Source: Liolophura sinensis (Eukaryota; Mollusca; Polyplacophora; Chitonida; Chitonidae). Taken from it: DNA of 64,000 nt. How positions within the stretch are numbered: position 1 is the first letter of the stretch; each line of letters begins with the position of its first letter. Both the position numbers and the translations under genes were made by a program. The stretch is from NCBI RefSeq assembly GCF_032854445.1, contig NC_088299.1:11651608-11715607 (forward strand). The letters run 5' to 3'. The notes under the pieces are model-generated. The model saw only the letters and a program-made list of their open reading frames with translations, did not search any database and was not told the DNA's origin. Shown here one piece after another: positions 1-13,090 of this stretch.

Positions 1-56
1 CTTACATATTTCTTTGCGAACTGGTGTTATAGATTGGTTTGGAGATGGGCCTTGCA

Positions 57-285
57 ATTATCGACTTGGAACACCCCCTTCATGGTCTATGAGTGGTACA
101 ATAATGTCGACTTGGAACACTCCCTTCATGGTCTATGAGTGGTACAGTAATGTTGAGTTGGAACACCCCCTTCATAGTCTATGAGTGGTACAATAATGTC
201 GAGTTGGAACAACCCCTTTCATAGTCTATGAGTGGTACAATAATGTCGACTTGGAACATCCCCTTCGTGGTCTACAATAATGTTT
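57..285. repeat. About 47-bp tandem repeat, 5 copies
   Basis: Unit contains tcgacttggaacacccccttcatgg split over two halves with ctatgagtggtacaataatg. The array may begin outside the window. Confidence 0.85.
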
Positions 286-1536
286 GACCTGACGATTTAC
301 ACAACTTAAAAAAAACACAAATAAAAAAATTGAATTTATATTACGGTGGTAATATGATTTCATTATACCTATCTTACAATTGTTTAAATAGCTGAGTGCA
401 CTGGCCCTATAAGTACAGTTTCCATCTTAATGAAGGCGCCACCGAGCGAACACGGCTCTGAAGTGCGGAACGGCTGTTACACCATCATCCTTCCCTCAGT
501 GTGACGGTGCGGACTTAACACGATAATTACCTCCACCCCACCTTGGGACGCATATCATGACAGTCAGGGGCTCTGAGCAAAGACACACTTGGTCTTCTGC
601 CAATCGCTGCCAACCGTGCAGGCATTTCAATTTTCTCCGCAGTTAAACCTGGCACAAGACCGTTTCCTGAATAAGTTGGAAATTTGGTTACACCCTTGGT
701 TAGGCGTACTCTAGGGCAGAGATAGTGTATCTTTGGCCTAATACACTGCCACGCGAAGCTCATTATGTGTACAAAAACGCCTTGCTATCAAAGGTACACC
801 ATCTTACACACAAACGAAACAAAACGAATATGTCAAGGGGCATTTAAATGAACAGTTAAAATGAGATCCTAAGTGAGTTAAACTGACAAGAAGCTGTATT
901 TTCATCGGTTACATACAGGTTACTATGGAAGCCGGATAAGGTCTTTGCTTCCTGCCATCACCGAGCGATGGGTCGATTACACGATGATGGCTTTATAGGT
1001 GACGATTTCCCATCACATCGCTGCTCTAATTTTACTCTTCATGCTGCAGTCTTTTGCATTAATGTGTACCCGACATTGCAGGGTGATATGGACATGATAG
1101 AAGTAGGAACTGTGTGTATGGAATTCCTTATCATAGATGCCAACAGGTTATTCACTACAGTGTAAAAATGTTGCTTGCAAGTTGTTAGAGGGCTCTTGAC
1201 GCTTTATCACGTCACAATGAAGGTTTCGAAGTCTTCAGCTGCAATGGGCACTAAGCCAGGCACTTTGTTTACCTCCTTGGAGATTCGTTATTGTTGAAGG
1301 TGTCGATGCATACTTACGGTGTCTAGTGTTGTCTTAAAGCCAAACCTCGGCATAGTGCTATATATACACTGCACTAATAGTCTTATCGTCTTGTCTTTTT
1401 AGCGAAATCAGTGTGCAGGTACAGATCTTGGCTCGAAACAGGGAAGTGCTGAGTGCCAGTTACGAGGACAGCGTTTCCGTCTTAAAGTACATCTATCGTT
1501 TTCATTTGACACTGTGACTCCTGTACATAAAAACGT
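286..1536. other. No recognised feature
   Basis: AT-rich sequence with short open frames only. A repeat-like segment at about 850-920 (ctaagtgagttaaactgaca, atcggttac) is shared with about 7240 and 7495. Confidence 0.5.
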
Positions 1537-1868
1537 CTTCAGTGGCTTAGTGGTTAGAGTCGGAAGACATGGGATCAAACCCAGGTCGGGTCGTTCCAAA
1601 ACAATTGTACTTGTTGCTGTATCTCTGGGAGATTAGTACTCAGAGGCTGAGACAAGGAAACAGAATTGGTTGGCCGCTGTCAGTATGATTTGAATGGGTG
1701 GATCGTCTGGTGTCTTCGGCATGACTCTTCAGTGGGTTGTCATGTCTTGTGTCTTCGGCGTGACACTTCAGTGGTGGCTGCACTTTGACGACATGGACTC
1801 GCCCTGCCACAGGAAGAAATGCAGCGTATTTACACACACCGCATGACATAGATACATACATACATACA
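1537..1868 (+). mobile_element. tRNA-derived SINE (family B)
   Basis: Box A-like agtggcttagtggttagagt and box B-like gggatcaaacccaggtc; then cttgttgctgtatctctggg. The middle is partly duplicated (tggtgtcttcggcatgactc and tgtgtcttcggcgtgacact). Ends in gatacataca repeats. Confidence 0.75.
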
Positions 1869-1886
1869 TGCATACGTTTACATTCC

Positions 1887-1997
1887 TGGTGGTCTCTGTG
1901 GTCCAGATGGTTAGTGTGCCAGAGAGGCGCATTGACACACAAGCCTGTCACCAATACGGTCAGCGTGAATTCAAGTCCAGCTCATGCTGGCTTCCTC
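1887..1997 (+). mobile_element. Family A SINE, 5' part
   Basis: ctctgtggtccagatggtta (box A part) and gtgaattcaagtccagctca (box B part); truncated after cttcctct. It follows directly on a family B element. Confidence 0.75.
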
Positions 1998-2884
1998 TAA
2001 TTGGAATAATGGCCAATTATTTCTACATACACAAGCTTAACATATTAGATAACATAGAAATACTACAAATCTACTACATAATAGTGATACATATTTCTTG
2101 ATGGCATGAACAAGAAATATGCTTACAAAAGTTCTTTATGTCTTTTATACATATTTCTGTGAACAGAATATTTTCCCACGGGAACAACTGGTATATGAAC
2201 ATTTGTTTTAACAAAGTTGATGTTTTATTCCATGCATGTGTACTTCTATTTATAAAACGTCAGTAAAGTCTTTTAGTGGAAGAAACCACACTGTGACTGA
2301 AAATGGGAAGCCACGGCATCTAAATAAATGCCTGAACAGCTTAACAAATTAAGGCAACCACTGAGGTGACGGGAGCTGGGTTTGAGCCCGCGGATTGGCA
2401 CATACGTCCGCGGCTACTGATCTCCAGAACATTGTTATTTCTTACTCCGCCATTTATGGGATAGAGTGTGCACAAGGGAAGTATTCATGTCTTTTAAATA
2501 CCTTAATGAGGACGGCTATAACCAATAATCCAATAAATAAATATGAAAAATTATCGCGCTCAGCTAAATGTGTACTTTGCGTATGAGGTTATATACCGAA
2601 AACAGGAGGAATCTAAGACGGTTGTTTGTTATCTCCCCTGATCTTCCTTGCACGTGTGCTAGTAGACCTCCGCCTGCTTTACTCGTCATCCTGCCTGGAT
2701 TTCCTCCAATTTCACGCGTTGCCATGGTTATGTCTCGAGTCATTACCTCAGTCAAATTTTTTATCAGACGAGTGCTGCCTTCAGTTAATTAAGATTCTAT
2801 TATAAATTATCATGTGTATATTCACCTCGTTCTTTCAGAAATGTTGGTTCAGTATATTTACTTCTATCTTTCTTACCTGTCAAA

Positions 2885-2985
2885 TCACAACGGTGACCAG
2901 TTATGGCGGGAAGAGTCCGGGTACAGCCCAGGGAAACCCATGACCATCCGCACGTGGCTGGCAGACCTTCTCATGGACCTTCTCA
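2885..2985 (-). mobile_element. Family A SINE fragment
   Basis: Middle part only: acagcccagggaaacccatg and cgtggctggcagaccttctc. Confidence 0.6.
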
Positions 2986-3489
2986 CGAAAAACAAATGAC
3001 TAAGACGAAAGATTATCAAATTTTAAATGTATGAACAGATAACAATAAATTAAAAACCCACAGGAAACAAACTTTATATACACTCAATTAATTATACTTA
3101 ATGAATGAGTGAATGACTGAATGAATGAATGCCTTGGGTTTAGGGTGAGAGAGTTTAGCGGGAGAGACCCTGCGGAGGAATTAACAGACGTGAGTTTTCA
3201 CTTGGTTTGAATGCTGAGCTACGTTGCCTAATTTTGCAAATTACAAAATGTTAGACTCCATGACGACATGAACGCTTTTCCCCCGGGGTAAAGGGGTAAG
3301 TTGGGTTCGTCTGTTTGAACAAAGTAAAATGCTTTAACATCCGACTCAAAACATGCAGAAAGCAATGAAAATTCACTGTGGTATATTCTTTTTATTTGGT
3401 TGGATCGAAAAGTGGGGGTTCCAGAACTTATGCTCCCCTTCTCCTCCACTTTGAAAATGAGGGTGCACGCCCCCCCCCCCCCCCTCCGC

Positions 3490-3740
3490 TTCATATGTCA
3501 CTGTGTACTGTGTTTTCTTGTGGCAGAGTGATTCCATGCCATCAAACCACTGCCGCCACTGAAGTATCATGCCCAAAACACCAGACATTACACCTCATCC
3601 AGTCACATTTTGCTGATATTGGGCGAACCAGTCATGTTTCCTTTCTCTAACTTATCAGTGTTGAGCGCCAAGCGAGGCAGCAACAAGTGCCATTTTTTAA
3701 CTCTTTGGTATGACCCGATCCGGGTTTGATCATGGATCTT
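3490..3740 (-). mobile_element. Family B SINE, minus orientation, tail missing
   Basis: Plus view contains ccatcaaaccactgccgcca, the body, then gcaacaagtgcca and the tRNA end gacccgatccgggtttgatc (box B). Box A is eroded. Confidence 0.65.
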
Positions 3741-4680
3741 CAGACTTCTCATACCCAATGACTTTTTTTGGACCTTGGTCATAAAAGAGTTTAATGAAAA
3801 CATGATGCTTAAGATATGACAATGCAAAATTATACATGCTTATATTTTTTGGTCCAGTGTACATATGGTTGTTACGATTCTTCCATTCTAGAGTGTGACG
3901 CGAATTAAAAGTCATAAATAAATAAATATATTTAGCTAACAGTATCTGGGAACCACATCTCACCAAAAACGCACACTGCGTTGTAAACCGTTACAAGCAG
4001 GCCTGTGTGCGCTGTCAGGTACAGAACATGCAAATAAAAAAACCCACTTGTGCAGCTTCTGCATATATCGACATTTTCATTGGCCGTATTTTGGGGCAAA
4101 CCAATGCCCTTGGGGAATCCCAGTATATTGTTACGGCCTGTAAGTTGCTGTATGATAACCCGTACACCCGTACATTCCACCTCCCCCTCCCCGCCTCCAA
4201 CCCCCACTGCTCACCAGTCGTGTAAACTGCATGTTATAGATCCCTTGTGCTCTCTGTAACCCGGAACATGTGGTCGACACTTACTGGAGAGACGAATAGC
4301 CCCAGCGGGATTCCGCAATCCAAACAAACTGTGTTGATCGAAAACCTAAATAAATCTGCATTCAATGCGAGACATGGTATTCTGTTTCCAACAATGCATG
4401 GCTGTTTCTTTGAAACTGGTATGTTCATTGAACAGCACATGGACAAGTAATACCGGTGTATTATATGAGGGGCGTCGTTCCTTAGTGCACATTGTTTCCA
4501 CCACTGTCGACCTTTCCTAAGCCTTCCAATGAGGTCCCAGGTACGAAACCAGCTCTTGCTGGTTTGGTTTAGGACACTTGTTATGTGATTTGGTGAAGGC
4601 CAAGATATCCTGCATCCCATAATACTGGTCATCATCTTGTAGGTGAAAAGCAACTCAACGTGGCGATACATCAGTGAAAG

Positions 4681-4775
<95 letters not shown>

Positions 4776-4777
4776 AT
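4681..4777. repeat. (AAAT)n microsatellite
   Basis: About 24 uninterrupted aaat units; probably the expanded tail of a SINE. It generates a spurious 215-residue Ile/Tyr/Leu/Phe frame on the minus strand. Confidence 0.97.
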
Positions 4778-4887
4778 ACCATCCTTGATCCTTTAAGCTT
4801 ATAATAATTAAAACCCAGATAGATTACAAATGAAATGAGACACAAATGCAAAGCGTATGTATAATTATAATCTTTATACACTGAAAA

Positions 4888-4965
4888 GAGTGAGTGAGTG
4901 AGTGCTTGGGGTTTAACGTCGTACTCAACAATTTTTCAGTCATTTGACGACAAACATTGAAAAGA
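4888..4965 (-). mobile_element. Family C (or B) SINE 3' tail fragment
   Basis: gtgagtgagtgagtgcttgg, ggtttaacgtcgtactcaac and aatttttcagtcatttgacg on the plus strand; the rest is absent. Confidence 0.72.
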
Positions 4966-7314
4966 ACACGTGTATGCAGCATTATACCTATTTCTAACTT
5001 TAAAGAGGCATACAGGAGAGTTTTGGCGCAAAATCCATTAGTGCAAATCCAATCGATTTTTTTGTGCTGTCTGGTAAGTTTAAAATAGCCCAAATAATTA
5101 CTTTTCACAAAAATACGTCTCGTCTGTGCAAGTGTTACCATTCAAAATCGATAATAAATTTCTTAAAATTGAGAAAGCGGGTCGCATTATAACTTATTCA
5201 AACTTTAGAATCATTTTAAAGCTATAAATATTACAGGCATGAGTCTGATATTGACTTAAAGACAATAGTTTGAGCTATTTTTGGTAAATACAGAAAATTT
5301 TATTTGATTAAGCCTCTTTAATCACCGTCAGGCTATTTTCTGGTAAATTGCCTTCGACTTTGTTTCAGTGGTTGTTACTACTGCCATAAAAATAATTCTC
5401 ATCTAAGATTTCATTTTTTTCACCGTCTGTTGTTATTACTGGTCTTCTCCAAATGTACTCAAGTCCTATATTCACCAATGTCAAAAAGTTATGTCACTAA
5501 TGTGGTGGTACGTCTGTAAGTATTCAGTTGATCCAAATCATTCTTCAACAAAATATGGCTAAATATGGTTATAGGATGTGTCTGCAAATGATTAAGCGTT
5601 AAGTTTATTCATAGTTTTGAAGTGATGGCATAGCTGCTCTAAGCCAATCATCAGCACATCCTTTAATCACGTGACTAGATAGCTGGAGGTGAAAACAAGT
5701 CAAACTTAACCTACGCAAGATAGGCCTTGAATAAGATTTTAGCTTGAATTCTTTTCTGGAAAAGTAATCAGAATGTGCCCACCTTTCAAATATGGTAGTT
5801 TCATTGTCCCGTAGTTCTCCAACTTTAGAAATCCGCAAAAATCTGCATTTTACCCATTTAGCACCATGTTATGTCTCACCTCCTGGTCCTTGCTAGGAAA
5901 CCGGATGCCTAATGGTATGACTACCTTGGAGTCGACGTGGAAACGGGTCATTTGAAACAAAACCAGCCAGGAGTGTGTTTGTGAACATCTTATTCCTCGC
6001 TTGTCAGCCGGCTAATGCGTCTTTATTGTAGCTACTTACCGATAACCGTCCACTGCGGTCATACACAGACTCAATTTCGGTTCAAGCAGACCTATGAGTC
6101 AAGGCGAATCCTTTCCGCGGTTACCCCCATCAATAAACCTGGTTATGTTGCATAACTGAAATATCACAGTTTGAAATTTAAGCAAAATCGCCCTCACTTA
6201 GCAAATCGAAACTGTCTTATCAATTTTAACCAATCGGGCGCGACTTATTTCTATAACCCGAAAACACAACTATTTCCACTGATGTTACTCGAACCCCGTT
6301 TTGCCTTTTAGATAATACATTTTACGAGTGAGGTGACATTGTTTCCAGTTTCCAAAAATATGGCAAATCCCTTGGCCTCATAAGAATCCCAGATTAACAG
6401 TTGTTTTATCGGTACCAAACACGTCAGAACACAATGGCTGGAAAATTTAGGTCTGCTTTAACCCCTCTTTCGAAATAACTAAGGCTAACTCATATGTTGT
6501 CTTTTCTTTTAAGTGAAGAAGTTAAACCATCGCAGAATACCGCCTCCGAAAAAAAAAAAACCCGTCAAGAATGGTTCACTTATGCCAAAATGACTACGGT
6601 CAGGTTTACGGGTTTAGGAAACGATGTTCCCAGAAGAAAAGACTCGATATTGCCCAAAATGTATAACAAATATCCTAATCTAAAACAGCACCCGAACTAA
6701 CGACCGCGTGGGATAGGTCAGTGGCTAGGCGGCTATAAGGCGAAGACATATAGTCATTTACGAAAATCGCTCTGAAGGTGTATTGTTATACTGACACAGT
6801 TCTTCAGGCTATACCAAGTGTTCGAAACTCTACCGAATCAACGTGAAATTCTATTTCGTTATAGGTGAATGCAAACGAATGACCCCATCCACTAATATAG
6901 GGCACTAGCCTAAAAAAAAAATGCACTCGGTGCAATTACTTTAGTATGGTTATATAGCAGAAAAAAACACGACACTTCAAGATTGTCTGGAAACACTTGT
7001 CTATGCTGTACTGTAAACTTGGAGATAAGCTACCATGCACCGAAAACATATCTCACAGGGAAGTCGGACAAACAGTATTTGGCCGTCAGTCATGAAATCA
7101 GTGCCGAGAAAAGGGTCTTCTGGCTAATTCTAGGCTAATGGCATCTAATACATTACAAGAAAATACAGCATCTTTTTCAACCAATTTTGCTGAAGCCAGG
7201 GTGTAAGTAGGTACGTTTTATGTATTCACATAAACAGTTGCAAAAGAACCCTAACTGAAGTAAATTGACAAGGTTTCACCGGTTACGTGTGACCACCTGT
7301 GCTGTAGTTTTAAA

Positions 7315-7344
7315 TGGGATATAATATGGAAATATTATATCCCA
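7315..7344. repeat. Short hairpin, 13-bp arms
   Basis: tgggatataatat and atattatatccca separated by ggaa. It lies between two diverged copies (7240-7300 and 7495-7560) of an element with ggttacgtgtg; a third copy is near 850-920. Confidence 0.6.
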
Positions 7345-7889
7345 GGGTTTACTCACCTTGCTGTAGTCTTTGGTATCAGATAGTAGCTTGACTCACCTTC
7401 AGGTGTCTACGACCCCGTACGCTACATATACACTTTTGCTGATTTTGGTCTGTACAGGTGACAGTTGATACTTTTTACAACCATTCACATGAATAGTAAC
7501 AATAAAACCTTAACTGAGGTAAATCGACGAGGCCAAATTTCATCGGTTACGTGTGGCCATTTGCTAATGATCACAGTCATCGCTGCCGTATTGAATATCT
7601 TCTTATCAAGAAGTGTTAGAAGTTTGATTTATTTTCAAGATATCGCTTTCAAACCATAGTTTTTTTTTTAAGAAGGCCAAATGAAATGAAGTGGTCCGAC
7701 GGTTGGTGTCTTTTATGAAGGAGCTAAACAGAAAACAATACCTGTACTAAAATATAGTTTCCACATAACAGGGCCTCTCTGACAGAGATAAATAACATGC
7801 TGACTCGCGAGTCCAGCCCATACAGTTGTTTCGTCAGGGTCTTTAGAGCAAGAGGTTCGTTAGGAGCTTCGAGAAGGTCGGTGCTTTAC

Positions 7890-8135
7890 ACTAACAAAAT
7901 CTGTTAAATTTAACAGAAAATATGTTGCGTTAGTGATGCTGGCATGTAAGTTGTTATTATACACAATATTCTGTCATGTTCATCATAATATCCTGTTAGT
8001 GTAACAGAATCTTTATGTTAAAGGAATAGAATATGTGTACTGTATTTAAGAGAATAATCTGTTACGATAGCAGAATACACTCTATCATCACTCAGATAAC
8101 AGACTTTCTGTTAAATTTAACGATTATTATTTTGA
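7890..8135. repeat. Cluster of ctgttaaatttaacag-type palindromes
   Basis: Palindromic motifs at about 7897, 7992, 8058 and 8109 (ctgttaaatttaacag, ctgttagtgtaacag, ctgttacgatagcag, ctgttaaatttaacg). Looks like a degenerate inverted-repeat element; no coding capacity. Confidence 0.5.
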
Positions 8136-8499
8136 GAGTACATCGCCGGCACTCCGATTTCCTCCACCGTCATCATATACGTGAAAATCATGGGGTGTTG
8201 GTTTTTTCCCCAAAAGATCTCCTCGGCCAATGCACAATTTAGTGGGCCATAACAGTGTTGTAACATAGTTGTGTTTTACTATAAGAAATTAATGTTAGCC
8301 ATATAAGATATCAATGGCACGTCCAATGTCACCTCTGTCAAACTTTATTACCACAACAGCACAAAACTTTGTTCTCCGAAGAAAATTATAGTGTTAATGT
8401 GATCGTTGTCACGAGGAAATAATATACGTATAAATAATATGTTAAATTACTAACGACTGTAATTTTATATCACAAAAAAATAAGTTTGTTTTATTTTCA

Positions 8500-8850
8500 C
8501 CAGAAAATAGTGGCAGTGTTTTATTTTCACAAGAAAATAGTGGCGGTTTTTATTTTCACCAGAAAATAGAAGCAGTGTTTTATTTTCACACGAAAATATA
8601 GTTGCGGTGTTTCAATTTCACAAGAAATAGTGGTGGTGTTATATTTCACAAGAAAATAGCGGCGGTGTTTCAATTTCACAAGAAAATAGTGGTGGTGTTT
8701 CAATTTCACAAGAAAATAGAGGCGGTGTTTCAATTTCACAAGAAAATAGTGGTGGTGTTTTATTTCACGAGAAACTAGTGGTGGTGTTTTATTTTCATAA
8801 GGAAATAGTGGCGGCGTTTTATTTTCACAAGAAAATAATGGTGTTGTATA
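8500..8850. repeat. About 30-bp minisatellite, about 12 copies
   Basis: Unit contains ttttattttcacaagaaaat followed by agtggcggtg; variants have caatttcac for attttcac. Confidence 0.9.
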
Positions 8851-9514
8851 AGGATAAAATAACCGTGAAGTTTATTTTTGGGTTTGAAGCCCGTAACTGT
8901 CTGCTTATTGAGTACACCTGTCTATTCAGTGGCATCCCCTATCCTCCCCTACCCCGGGTATCGCCTGGTCATAAGCCACAACTGTGACTCACGAACTGTT
9001 TACTTCCCTACCGAGGTTAAAAGTCTTATGCCCACTTCCTGAGTGCTAATATGATAGAATTTATTTTTAGGTCCAAAACACGTCAGAAAAACAGCTGAAA
9101 ATATCCACTTCGAGTAACCTTATCTTATTTATAGCTGTTAGCCGATAGAAAGCTTTAAGAACGCTAATTTATCTCAGATGCAGCTCTACAGTTTCCCAAT
9201 TCACAGAGCATTAGCAATTTTCTGCGGTTCGATTCCGGCTCAGGCTAATCAGTTGTCAGCAGATTAAATAATACACTTCAGTGTTTCAGGCCTAACGGAA
9301 AACATTCGGCTGTGTGGAAATACTGACTAACTTCCCAAAACAAACTTTCAGTTGCATTGGCAAGAGCCATATTCGAAATCCTGTTCTCATTGGCTGGCTT
9401 AGGGGCATCAACAGGATTTTTAAGCTAATGGATCTAAAACACATGCATTATATTTACATGTTTTCTCAGAGACAATCTAAACAATTATAACAAAAAATAT
9501 TTGGCCCCAAAAGG

Positions 9515-10300
9515 TAATAAAATACTTTTTCAGTAGGATGAAATTTTAAGTCGTACCTAGTATTGTCACATTTGCCTTCTCTTTACCCTAATATTACTTA
9601 TACTTTTCCAGTAGGATGAAGTTATAAGTCGTACCCAGTATTGTCACGCTTGCCTTCTCTTTACCCTAATATTACTTATACTTTTTCAGTAGGATGAAGT
9701 TATAGGCCTAAGTCATACCCAGTATTGTCACGTTTGCCTCCTCTTTACCCTAATATTACTTACACTTTTTCAGTAGGATGAAGTTATAAGTCGTACCTAG
9801 TATTGTCACGTTTGCCTTCTCTTTACCCTAATATTACTTACACTTTTCCAGTAGGATGAAGTTATAAGTCGTACCCAGTATTGTCACGTTTGCCTTCTCT
9901 TTACCCTAATGTTACTTACACTTTTCCAGTAGGATGAAGTTATAAGTCGTACCCAGTATTGTCACGTTTGCCTTGTCTTTACCCTAATATTACTTACATT
10001 TTTCCAGTAGGATGAAGTTATAAGTCGTACCCAGTATTGTCACGTTTGCCTTCTCTTTACCCTAATGTTACTTACACTTTTCCAGTAGGATGAAGTTATA
10101 AGTCGTACCCAGTATTGTCACGTTTGCCTTGTCTTTACCCTAATATTACTTACATTTTTCCAGTAGGATGAAGTTATAAGTCGTATCCAGTATTGTCACG
10201 TTTGCCTTCTCTTTACCCTAATATTACTTACACTTTTTCAGTAGGATGAAGTTGTAAGTCGTACCCAGTATTGTCACGTTTGCCTCCTCTTTACCCTTCA
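9515..10300. repeat. 78-bp minisatellite, 10 copies
   Basis: Unit contains cagtaggatgaagttataag, tcgtacccagtattgtcacg and ctctttaccctaatattact. Copies are very similar, with one short insertion near 9705. No exon overlap is recognised. Confidence 0.92.
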
Positions 10301-10334
10301 CGAGCTAATGGAGCTAGTGTAAGACACTATTTTT

Positions 10335-10694
10335 TGAGTGAGTGAGTGAGTGCTTGGGGTTTAACGTCGTACTTAACAATTTTTCAGTCCTATGACGACG
10401 AAGGAATCCTTAGAGTGCATGTAATGTGCCTCCTTATTGCAGGACGGATTTCCATCGCTCTTTTATCTAGAGCTGCTTCACCGAGACGTCTTACCGAAGG
10501 CAAGTAATTCGCCCGCCCGAGCCATTATACTGATACAGGTAAACCAGTCGTGACGCTATTCTTTCATGTTTAACGCCATGCGAGGAAGTTACAACTTTCT
10601 CTTTTGAGGTCTTAGGTGTGACTCTTCCCAGGAATAACCTTGGATCTACCATTCCCGAAGCGGACGCTCTATCAGCTATCGGGGCCAGTCCCTA
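10335..10694 (-). mobile_element. tRNA-derived SINE (family C), full length
   Basis: On the minus strand it starts ggggactggccccgatagct, gatagagcgtccgcttcggg and a box B-like ccaaggttattcctgg, has a body of about 230 bp, and ends cgacgttaaaccccaagcac and TCAC repeats. The 3' tail is the same as in family B. Confidence 0.75.
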
Positions 10695-10974
10695 TTTTTT
10701 TTTTTTGAAGTATGGATCAGAGCATCATTATAAAGAAATAAAAATAAATTATAAGAAATAAAAACAGAACAGCAGTAATTAATTACAAAGATTTACGACT
10801 TTATTGGTTGTGTAGGGAGCATTGAAGGAAAACAACTAAAACTACCAGTTAACACAACACTCAAACTTATATTTTAAAATTAAAATATCACATTTTTACA
10901 TATACAAATATTTTGTAATAATTACAACTTTAACTATTTGAATTTCAAGTTAAGCTTTATTTTATAACAATTAT

Positions 10975-11165
10975 TGTGCATTGATGAAGTCACGGATATT
11001 GTCGTTGCATCTGGGTAATTCTTCAACCGTTTCACATGTTTGCAAGGTACTCATTCAAGCATATTCTGAGAGAATTATTCCGTGTTGATTGATAAAATTA
11101 TACTTTTTTTGATGCCCTGAAACTGGCCAATCCAACCAATGTAGTTTTGTCTCCAAAATTAAACC
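10975..11165. repeat. Dispersed repeat, copy 1 (mate at 25985-26140)
   Basis: Shares taattcttcaacc, cacatgtttgcaag, taaaattatacttttt and ccaa(t)ccaaccaatgtagttttgt with 25985-26140. Confidence 0.65.
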
Positions 11166-11630
11166 AAACAATCCAAACAGAGTTGAGGAATTTTGGTAGT
11201 GACAACTCTGTTGATCAGTACCTTTGACATTTGGTTCAATCCATATCTTTGTGAAGAAAAATAATTCTATAAACAACCTGTAGTCTACTGGGTACTCCAT
11301 ACACTGTATATCTTCAGTTATAGAAATTACCCTTCATCAAAGAATTACACATAACATTTTTTTTAGTATACAAGATGGTAAAAATTAGAAGATAGAGAAT
11401 AAAAGGACAAAAAAGAAACAACAACACAAACATCAAAACAGTAGTAATATACAAAACATCATAAACATATACAAATCAACAGAAGAAAAGTACATTTCGA
11501 TACATATGTAAACAAAAAATGCATCATATCAATGAAAAATAAACTGAGAATTCCAAAGAAGTATGATTTCTACAGCTACCACCATGTGAAATATTATGCC
11601 AAATAAATGACTGTCATAGAATTATACCGA

Positions 11631-11896
11631 GGCCTCCGTGGCTCAGTTGGTTAGCGCCCTAGCGCAGTGTAATGACCCACGAGTCTCTCACCAATGCGGT
11701 CGCTGTGAGTTCAAGTCCAGCTCATGCTGGCTTCCTCTCCGGCCGTATGTGGGAAGGTCTGCCAGCAACCTGCAGGTGGTCATGGGTTTCTCATGGGGTC
11801 TGCCCAGTTTCCACCCACCATAATGCTGACCGCCGTCGTACAAGTGAAATATTCTTGAGTACGGTGTAAAACACCAATCAAATAAATAAATAAATA
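11631..11896 (+). mobile_element. tRNA-derived SINE (family A), near full length
   Basis: Best copy of the commonest element in the window. Box A-like tggctcagttgg and box B-like gagttcaagtcc in the 5' tRNA part, a middle with ccggccgtatgtgggaaggt, and a 3' end gtgaaatattcttgagtacg, gtgtaaaacaccaatcaaat and AAAT repeats. Transcription would depend on Pol III; mobilisation by a partner LINE is expected for such SINEs. Confidence 0.88.
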
Positions 11897-12102
11897 GAAT
11901 TATACCCCACAGAGTAAGTGTACTGTGTTTGGTATAATTGTTGACTATAAAAATAAAATATTGAAATAAAACCAGATGCAAAATCCTGCTGACTGGAGAC
12001 CTCCTTCATTGTTAGTTATAAACACAATTGCTTGTTCATGCAGTCAATCTGATAAAATCATAATAACCACATGTACAAACAGTATTACATTTAGTTATTT
12101 TT

Positions 12103-12231
12103 TTGATTGGTGCTTTACGCGGTATCAAGAATACTTGACTTATATGATGGCGGCCATCATCATGGTGGGAAGAAACTGGTCAGAGCTAGGGGAAACCCAC
12201 AGCCAGGATGCCGGCAGATCTTCCCACACAG
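12103..12231 (-). mobile_element. Family A SINE, partial, intergenic
   Basis: ttgattggtgctttacgcgg through atgccggcagatcttcccac; lies 200 bp from the full-length copy in the opposite orientation. Confidence 0.78.
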
Positions 12232-12579
12232 ACAGTATTATACATATGTAACATGCTTACTCTGATCAACCCCAGAAATTTTAATATAAAATTAGATTTG
12301 TATAAGAAAAGCTACAGTATAAACTACCGGCATGGAAAATAGTGCAAGCTCTGTGTAAAATACAGTAATCATGAGAAAAATAATGTTATCACTCCAAACA
12401 AAATACAGACTGCATAGTGGTTACACAAAATGTCAGACTCCAAGATTTATATGCCATTCACAGCTCATTTGATCATTACAGATTCATGTGGCATAGTACT
12501 GGAGGTTAGAGTACTTCACATAGCATAAGAGGATGAGTTGATTGGCATGGTGGGGGGGGGAGGGGAGGGGGCTAATGTA

Positions 12580-13090
12580 GATTAGCTCGCAAGGAAATGT
12601 TGAATAGCAAAGTGGAATTGTTGATTAACCTGGCGGAAATGTTGATTAACCTGGTGGAAGTGTTAATAAGCACACAACAAAAGTTGATTAGCATGCAAAG
12701 AAATGCTGAATAAAAGGGGAAATGTTGAATAGCATGCGGGAAATGCTGAATAGCATGAGGGAAATGTTTATTGACATGGGGGAAAAGTTGAACAGCAAGA
12801 GGGAAATGTTTATGAGTGTGAGTAAAATGTTGACTAAAAAGGGGGAAATGTTGATTAGTATGAGGGAAATATTGACTAACATAGGGAATACTAATTACCA
12901 TGTGTGAAATGTTGACTAATGTTGGGGAAATGTTGATTAGCATTAGGGAAATGTTGACTAACAAAGGGGAAATGTTGATTAGCATGATAGAAATGATCAC
13001 TAACAAAGGGGAAACGTTGATTTGCATGAGTGAAATGTTGATTGGCATGAGGGAAATGTTGAAGGAAATGATGAGTAAAAAGGGCTAAAT
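12580..13090. repeat. About 22-bp minisatellite, over 20 degenerate copies
   Basis: Unit contains gaaatgttgattagcatgag with gg; spacing varies from 21 to 24 bp. Produces Met/Leu/Ile-rich spurious frames on both strands. Confidence 0.85.

Larger units (their letters stand above)
4966..8499. other. Gene-free stretch, mostly unrecognised
   Basis: No frame above 80 codons and no family motif. The part at about 5225-5335 resembles 34070-34190 in reverse orientation (ttggtaaatacagaaaatttt), so at least this piece is a dispersed repeat. Confidence 0.5.

Noticed and set aside
4234-4881. 215-residue minus-strand frame rich in Ile-Tyr-Leu-Phe
   Set aside because: It is the translation of the (AAAT)n microsatellite with chance flanks; no family motif.
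12572-13048. 158-residue minus-strand frame rich in Ile, Asn and Pro
   Set aside because: Produced by the 22-bp minisatellite; parallel frames are open on the other strand.
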